Source: Streptomyces megasporus (GTDB taxonomy: Bacteria > Actinomycetota > Actinomycetes > Streptomycetales > Streptomycetaceae). From it: DNA of 64,000 bases. The DNA lies in assembly GCF_000718985.1 (NCBI RefSeq), contig NZ_JODL01000001.1, forward strand, positions 310,001-374,000. The letters run 5' to 3'. The notes under the pieces are model-generated. The model had not been told where the DNA came from, made no database searches, and saw only the letters and a list, made by a program, of their open reading frames with translations. Position numbers and translations under genes: made by a program. Positions 59,839 through 64,000 of the stretch are shown here, one piece after another. Within the stretch, counting starts at the first letter, position 1; each line of letters begins with the position of its first letter.

Positions 59839-60528
59839 TTGCGTGGACCACGGCGACAGGAGAGGGCGATTACCGGCAACCGGCAGACGAGCTGGGCGTT
59901 CGCCGACGCGTACGGCGCCGAGCACGTCGAGCACGTCGAGCACTCCGCGGCACTGCGCTGGGCTCGTGACCGTGCCCGGGAGGCAGGGCTGCGCCCGGTG
60001 TCGGACGGCACGGGCGCGGCGCTGCGCCTGCTGGCCGCCGCCGTGGACGCCAAGGCCGTGGCCGAGATCGGCACCGGGACCGGGGTGTCGGGAATCCACC
60101 TGCTGCACGGCATGCGGCCGGACGGCGTGCTGACGACCGTGGACACCGAGCCGGAGTGTCAGCAGATAGCCCGCCAGGCGTTCCGCGCCGCGGGCTTCGC
60201 GGCCAACCGCGCCCGCTTCATTCCGGGCCGGGCCCTGGACGTGCTGCCGCGGCTCGCGGACGGCGGGTACGACCTGGTGTTCTGCGACGGCGACCGGATG
60301 GAGTGCCTGGAGTACCTGGGCGAGTCGCTGCGCCTGCTGCGTCCGGGCGGGCTGGTCTGCTTCGAGGGCGTCTTCGCCGACGGCCGCACCGTCGACACCT
60401 CGGCCCAGCCCGCCGAGGTCCTCAGGCTCCGCGAGCTGCTGCGCACCGTCCGGGACAGCACCGCCCTGCTGCCCTCGCTGCTGCCGGTGGGCGACGGGCT
60501 GCTGTGCGCGGTCAAACGGGGCCGCTGA
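59839..60528 (+). CDS. SAM-dependent O-methyltransferase
   Basis: 229 aa from the TTG at 59839, or 219 aa if ATT at 59869 is used: AGGAGAGGG ends right before that ATT, whereas the TTG has no ribosome site. SAM motif VAEIGTGTGVSGIHLLHGM; VDTEPECQQIARQAF; acidic motif FCDGDRMECLEYLGESLRLLRPGGLVCFEG, cut by strands. It resembles the caffeoyl-CoA/Rv1220c O-methyltransferases. A 9-bp triplication near 59917-59944 encodes EHVEHVEH. Substrate unknown. Confidence 0.87.
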   Translation: MRGPRRQERAITGNRQTSWAFADAYGAEHVEHVEHSAALRWARDRAREAGLRPVSDGTGAALRLLAAAVDAKAVAEIGTGTGVSGIHLLHGMRPDGVLTTVDTEPECQQIARQAFRAAGFAANRARFIPGRALDVLPRLADGGYDLVFCDGDRMECLEYLGESLRLLRPGGLVCFEGVFADGRTVDTSAQPAEVLRLRELLRTVRDSTALLPSLLPVGDGLLCAVKRGR

Positions 60529-60617
60529 GAGCCCGCTCTCCCGGCCCGGAACGCCCCCTCGGCCCCTCGCGGTCCTTCGGCCGCCCGGCGTCCGGGGCAC
60601 GTGCTCCGGACACGCCG

Positions 60618-60646
60618 AAACCCCCGGGCGTCGCGCTCCGGGGGCC
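60618..60646. terminator. Bidirectional terminator, O-methyltransferase/DUF3117
   Basis: CCCCCGG and CCGGGGG pair around a 10-nt loop, with AAA on the left side giving TTT in the minus direction. It lies between the convergent methyltransferase and DUF3117 genes. Confidence 0.65.
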
Positions 60647-60689
60647 TCGGTCGAAGGCGGTGACGGCGAGAACGGCGCCGAGGGCTTCC

Positions 60690-60857
60690 TCAGCCGCAGG
60701 CCTTCTTCAGAGCTTCGCCGAGTGCATCCGCTTCGTCAGGGGTCAGCTCGACGACGAGTCGTCCACCGCCTTCGAGCGGAACGCGCATGATGATGCCCCG
60801 CCCCTCCTTGGTCACCTCGAGCGGGCCATCGCCCGTCCGCGGCTTCATGGCCGCCAT
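60690..60857 (-). CDS. DUF3117 protein, 55 aa
   Basis: Read directly from the minus strand: ATG at 60857 after AAGGGGAACGAGC. It begins MAAMKPRTGDGPLEVTKEGR, continues with GIIMRVPLEGGGRLVVELTP and ends DEADALGEALKKACG. This is the actinobacterial DUF3117 protein (counterpart Rv1211), small, soluble, with no known function. It is convergent with the methyltransferase gene. The region 60858-61135, lower in G+C, holds divergent promoters for this gene and the enoyl-CoA hydratase. Confidence 0.92.
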   Translation of the reverse strand: MAAMKPRTGDGPLEVTKEGRGIIMRVPLEGGGRLVVELTPDEADALGEALKKACG

Positions 60858-61135
60858 GCTCGTTCCCCTTCCTGAAACCAGCTGATCTCAGCCGACAACC
60901 CAGGTGTCATCGGCGTCGAACACATTGCTTCCCTCCCATTATCCCGCATCACATGACCGCGTGACCAACATCGTTCCGTATCCCTTGCGCAACGCGCTCG
61001 CACAAAACCACCCAATTCGGCGATCAAGCTGCGATACTGCGTGCTTTTCTTTCCCTTGTCGGCTCGGGTTTGTTTGACGCAGCTCACATGTGCGGCCATG
61101 TATCGGTAGCCGCCGGTCCTTGCCATGCTGGCCCC

Positions 61136-61924
61136 ATGGCAGACAACGTGCTCTACGAAGTGTCCGAGGGCCTCGCCAGCGTCGTCCTCAACCGTCCCGA
61201 CGCCATGAACGCCCTCGACACCGCGCTCAAGGAGGAGTTGCGGGACACCCTGCGGGAGGCGGCCGACGATCCGGCCGTGCGCGCGGTGCTGTTGACCGGC
61301 AGGGGGCGGGCGTTCTGCGTCGGGCAGGATCTCAAGGAGCACGTCGAGGCACTGCGCGCGAGCGGCGGCGGGGCCCTGGACACCGTGCGGGAGCACTACA
61401 ACCCGATCACCCTCGCGATCGCCTCCATGCCCAAGCCGGTGGTGGCGGGCGTCAACGGCGTCGCGGCCGGCGCCGGCGCCGGGTTCGCCTTCGCGGCCGA
61501 CTACCGTGTGGTCGCCGACACCGCCTCCTTCAACACCTCCTTCGCCGGCGTGGCGCTCACCGCCGACTCCGGGGTGTCCTGGACGCTGCCGCGGCTGGTC
61601 GGCCCGAGCCGCGCCGCCGACCTGCTGTTCTTCCCGCGCAGCGTGACGGCGCAGGAGGCGCTGGAGCTGGGCGTCGCCAACCGGGTCGTGCCGGCCGACC
61701 GGCTGGCCGAGGAGGCCGAGGCCGTGGCCCGCCGGCTCGCCCAGGGGCCGACGGCCGCCTACGCCGCGCTGAAGGAGTCCCTCGCCCACGGCTCGTCGCA
61801 CTCCCTGGCCGAGACGCTGGAGAAGGAGGCCGAGCTCCAGGCCCGTGCCGGCGCCTCGGAGGACCACAGGACGGCGGTGGAGGCGTTCGTCAACAAGGAG
61901 AAGCCCGTCTTCCGAGGCCGCTGA
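61136..61924 (+). CDS. Enoyl-CoA hydratase/isomerase (PaaG-like)
   Basis: 262 aa from the ATG at 61136; no ribosome site is visible. Crotonase fold: VVLNRPDAMNALDTALKEEL, oxyanion-hole segments AFCVGQDLKEH and GVAAGAGAGFAFAAD, and ADSGVSWTLPRLVG with the Asp typical of PaaG isomerases. It has Asp but not the paired Glu residues of true hydratases, so epoxyphenylacetyl-CoA isomerase or a related isomerase is likely. There are no phenylacetate genes nearby. Confidence 0.88.
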   Translation: MADNVLYEVSEGLASVVLNRPDAMNALDTALKEELRDTLREAADDPAVRAVLLTGRGRAFCVGQDLKEHVEALRASGGGALDTVREHYNPITLAIASMPKPVVAGVNGVAAGAGAGFAFAADYRVVADTASFNTSFAGVALTADSGVSWTLPRLVGPSRAADLLFFPRSVTAQEALELGVANRVVPADRLAEEAEAVARRLAQGPTAAYAALKESLAHGSSHSLAETLEKEAELQARAGASEDHRTAVEAFVNKEKPVFRGR

Positions 61925-61982
61925 CGCCCTCCGCCGCACCCGGCGCCCGCGCCCCGGCCCACCCGCCCCGCCGATCCGGCTT

Positions 61983-62021
61983 GTCGAACCGGCCCGTCGA
62001 ACCGGCCCGTCGAACCGGCCG
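61983..62021. repeat. 13-bp tandem repeat, 3 copies
   Basis: GTCGAACCGGCCC occurs three times in a row between the convergent crotonase and tag genes; the last copy is near-complete. It is followed by a short duplication of TGTCAGGGCGC. Confidence 0.85.
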
Positions 62022-62035
62022 CCGTCAGGGCGCTG

Positions 62036-62635
62036 TCAGGGCGCGGGGCGCCGGGTGCGGGCGCAGCAGTCCGCCAGGTGGTCGTCGACCAGGCCGCACG
62101 CCTGCATCAGGGCGTAGGCCGTGGTCGGGCCGGTGAAGCGGAACCCCCTCTTCTTGAGGGCCTTCGACAGCGCCGTGGACTCCGGGGTGATCGCGGGGAC
62201 CTCGGCGGTCGTGCGCGGGACGGGACGGCCGGCCGGATCGGGAGCGTGGGACCACACCAGGGCGTCCAGCTCGCCCGGCCCCCACTCCGCGGCGATCCGG
62301 GCGTTGGCGATGACCGCGTCGATCTTGGCGCGGTTGCGGATGATGCCGGGGTCGGCGAGCAGTCTCTCCCGGTCCGCCTCGGTGAACCGCGCCACCTCGG
62401 CGATCCGGAAACCGGCGAACGCCGCCCGGAAGCCCTCGCGGCGGCGCAGGATCGTCAGCCAGGACAGGCCCGACTGGAACGCCTCCAGGCACAGCCGCTC
62501 GAACAGCGCGTCGTCGCCGTGCACCGGGCGGCCCCACTCGGTGTCGTGGTACGCCGTGTAGTCCTCCGTGGCCAGGCCCCACGGGCAGCGGAGCAGGCCG
62601 TCCGGTCCGGGCAGGGCCGTGCCGGCGGGTGTCAC
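62036..62635 (-). CDS. tag: DNA-3-methyladenine glycosylase I
   Basis: 199 aa from a GTG overlapping the upstream stop (GTGA). Tag signature: RCPWGLATEDYTAYHDTEWG at the N terminus, ALFERLCLEAFQSGLSWLTILRRREGF, IIRNRAKIDAVIANARI and FRFTGPTTAYALMQACG, each as separate blocks. The zinc ligands are the N-terminal Cys/His and C-terminal HLADC. It removes 3-methyladenine from DNA. It is coupled to the DivIVA-motif gene; the counterpart pair I recall is Rv1210-Rv1209. Confidence 0.93.
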   Translation of the reverse strand: MTPAGTALPGPDGLLRCPWGLATEDYTAYHDTEWGRPVHGDDALFERLCLEAFQSGLSWLTILRRREGFRAAFAGFRIAEVARFTEADRERLLADPGIIRNRAKIDAVIANARIAAEWGPGELDALVWSHAPDPAGRPVPRTTAEVPAITPESTALSKALKKRGFRFTGPTTAYALMQACGLVDDHLADCCARTRRPAP

Positions 62636-63009
62636 CGGGCCTCCTCGGGCGCCTCGCCGGGCTTCTCGAACATGCCGGGACGGCCCATCGCCGCCGCCCG
62701 CTCCCCCGCCAGGGACGCCTCCAGCTCGGCGATCCGGGCGTCGCGCTCGGCCAGTTCGGCGCCGAGCCGGTCGAGGACGTCGTCGACGTCCGCCATCCGG
62801 TAGCCGCGCACGGCCATCGGCAGCCGCAGCGCCTCCAGGTCCGCGCGGTGCACGGGACGGTCGGGGGGCAGCCATGCCTCGATCCGGTCCGGCGGGGCGT
62901 CGGCGAGCCCTCCCGTCGCGGTGCGACCGGGGCCGTCACCGCCGCCCACCACGGCCAGCGCGACCGCGGTGACCACCACGATCAACGCGATCAGCAGAAA
63001 CCAGAACAC
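62632..63009 (-). CDS. DivIVA-motif membrane protein
   Basis: 125 aa from the GTG at 63009, with GGGGAGATGG upstream. One N-terminal TM helix (FLLIALIVVVTAVALAVVGG), then a DivIVA-like segment LRLPMAVRGYRMADVDDVLDRLGAELAERDARIAELEASL, split around a short loop, predicted coiled coil. DivIVA-type motifs recruit proteins to membrane curvature. The overlap with tag may reflect coupling rather than shared function. Confidence 0.87.
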   Translation of the reverse strand: MFWFLLIALIVVVTAVALAVVGGGDGPGRTATGGLADAPPDRIEAWLPPDRPVHRADLEALRLPMAVRGYRMADVDDVLDRLGAELAERDARIAELEASLAGERAAAMGRPGMFEKPGEAPEEAR

Positions 63010-63154
63010 GCCATCTCCCCGAGTCCGTCACACCGACGACGGGCACGGCTGCTCCGTGACCGTCTCCTGTGATCGTGCCACGAGACACCGGGGGCTAGGG
63101 TCGGCGGAGGGACATCTGTGCAGTGGCCACACGGGCCGCGAGGAGAGGACAGCG

Positions 63155-64000
63155 ATGCTGCGGCTGGGACGGCGCGAGTTCGGCGAGCACGAGACGGTGA
63201 TCATGGCCATCGTGAACCGGACCCCTGACTCCTTCTACGACCGGGGCGCCACCTTCCGCGACGGTCCGGCGCTGGACCGGGTCGAGCGGGCGGTGGCGGA
63301 GGGCGCCGCCATCGTCGACATCGGCGGGGTGAAGGCCGGCCCCGGCGAGGAGGTGTCGGTCGAGGAGGAGCTGCGGCGCACCGCCGGCTTCGTCGCCGAG
63401 GTGCGACGGCGTCACCCGGACGTGGTGATCAGCGTGGACACCTGGCGGCACGAGGTGGGCGAGGCGGTCTGCGAGGCGGGCGCCGACCTGCTCAACGACG
63501 CCTGGGGCGGTGTGGACCCGAAGCTGGCCGAGGTGGCGGCGCGGTACGGCGTCGGCCTGGTGTGCACCCACACCGGCGGCTCCCTGCCGCGGACCAGGCC
63601 GCACCGGGTGGCCTACGAGGACGTCATGGCCGACGTGCTGCGGGCCACCGTCGGCCTGGCGGAGCGCGCGGTCGGGCTCGGGGTGCGCCGGGACGCGATC
63701 CTGATCGACCCCGGGCACGACTTCGGCAAGAACACCCGGCACTCCCTGGAGGTCACCCGCCGCCTGGAGGAGATGGTGGCCACCGGGTGGCCGGTGCTGG
63801 TGTCGCTGTCCAACAAGGACTTCGTCGGGGAGACGCTGGACAAGCCGGTCAAGGAGCGGCTGACCGGCACCCTGGCCACGACGGCGGTCTCCGCGTGGCT
63901 GGGCGCGCGGGTCTACCGCGTCCACGAGGTGGCCGAGACCCGGCAGGTGCTCGACATGGTCGCCTCCATCGCGGGTCGGCGCCCGCCGGCCGTCGCCCGC
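63155..64000 (+). CDS. folP2: FolP2-type dihydropteroate synthase homologue (3' end cut)
   Basis: Partial: 282 codons from the ATG at 63155 (GGAGAGG upstream) to the window edge, no stop seen. DHPS TIM-barrel motifs are altered: NRTPDSFYDRG for N-V-T-PDSF, DIGGVKAGPGEEV for DIGGESTRPGA, LNDAWGG and DPGHDFGKN for DPGxGFGK. VSLSNKDFVGETL corresponds to the late S-(R/N)-K-x-F motif. Mycobacterial FolP2 (Rv1207) has these changes and lacks normal DHPS activity, so folate synthesis should not be assumed here. Confidence 0.88.
   Translation, partial: MLRLGRREFGEHETVIMAIVNRTPDSFYDRGATFRDGPALDRVERAVAEGAAIVDIGGVKAGPGEEVSVEEELRRTAGFVAEVRRRHPDVVISVDTWRHEVGEAVCEAGADLLNDAWGGVDPKLAEVAARYGVGLVCTHTGGSLPRTRPHRVAYEDVMADVLRATVGLAERAVGLGVRRDAILIDPGHDFGKNTRHSLEVTRRLEEMVATGWPVLVSLSNKDFVGETLDKPVKERLTGTLATTAVSAWLGARVYRVHEVAETRQVLDMVASIAGRRPPAVAR

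Overview
The window is a stretch of actinobacterial core chromosome, almost certainly from Streptomyces or a close relative. It has very high G+C, G/C-saturated third codon positions, many GTG starts with GGAGG-type ribosome sites, stop/start overlaps (GTGA, ATGA), and actinobacteria-only markers: wblC, mycoredoxin, adnA/adnB, moeZ, DUF3107, DUF3117, DUF3152 and uvrD2. About 60 protein genes are supported. I saw no rRNA, tRNA, CRISPR array, insertion sequence or phage.

Layout. (1) 1-10.7 kb: moaE ending in a 3 x 54-bp repeat, an atypical SDR protein, a DUF2342-type protein, a NUDIX hydrolase, three tandem AIM24 genes (one a TerD-AIM24 fusion), a YgjP-like metallopeptidase, an orphan ThiF-like protein and an ABC1 kinase. 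(2) 10.8-14.9 kb: wblC behind a long leader with an upstream ORF and an attenuator, uvrD2, and mycoredoxin with a SigR-type promoter. (3) 14.9-24.3 kb: nudC, then adnA - lipoprotein - adnB (double-strand-break resection), and an alkyltransferase-like protein. (4) 24.4-30.7 kb: a large kinase-like/LPG-synthase-TM membrane protein, a molybdate cluster (HTH-TOBE regulator, modA, modB, no modC), and moeZ with a SigR-type promoter. (5) 30.7-35.5 kb: a four-gene set resembling a minimal Pel-type exopolysaccharide locus (DUF3492/PelF-like glycosyltransferase, multi-pass membrane protein, NAD-epimerase, Spherulin-4-type glycosidase). (6) 35.8-43.1 kb: DUF3152 metzincin-like protein, alpha/beta hydrolase, a small acidic protein, TetR regulator, DUF3107, a small membrane protein, a ferritin-like protein and a RhlE-type DEAD-box helicase. 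(7) 43.1-55.5 kb: MarC, PHP phosphoesterase, DUF6758, suppressor-of-fused protein, CorA with a long unexplained leader, EamA transporter, LppX-like lipoprotein, an MgtE-N/CBS protein, DUF1003 and Mrp. (8) 55.6-64 kb: sigE - anti-sigma - htrA - tatB on the minus strand, a divergent O-methyltransferase, DUF3117, an enoyl-CoA hydratase, 3-methyladenine glycosylase, a DivIVA-motif protein and a FolP2-type dihydropteroate-synthase homologue cut by the window end.

Two blocks follow gene orders I recall from Mycobacterium tuberculosis: roughly Rv3195-Rv3211 (left two thirds) and Rv1207-Rv1239 (right third). The common themes are envelope and redox stress (sigE/htrA/tatB, two SigR-type promoters, mycoredoxin), antibiotic response (wblC), DNA repair (uvrD2, adnAB, Tag, ATL) and molybdenum cofactor/sulfur transfer (moaE, modAB, moeZ). 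Coordinates and starts come from reading the sequence; functions rest on recognised motifs and family knowledge, not on searches.
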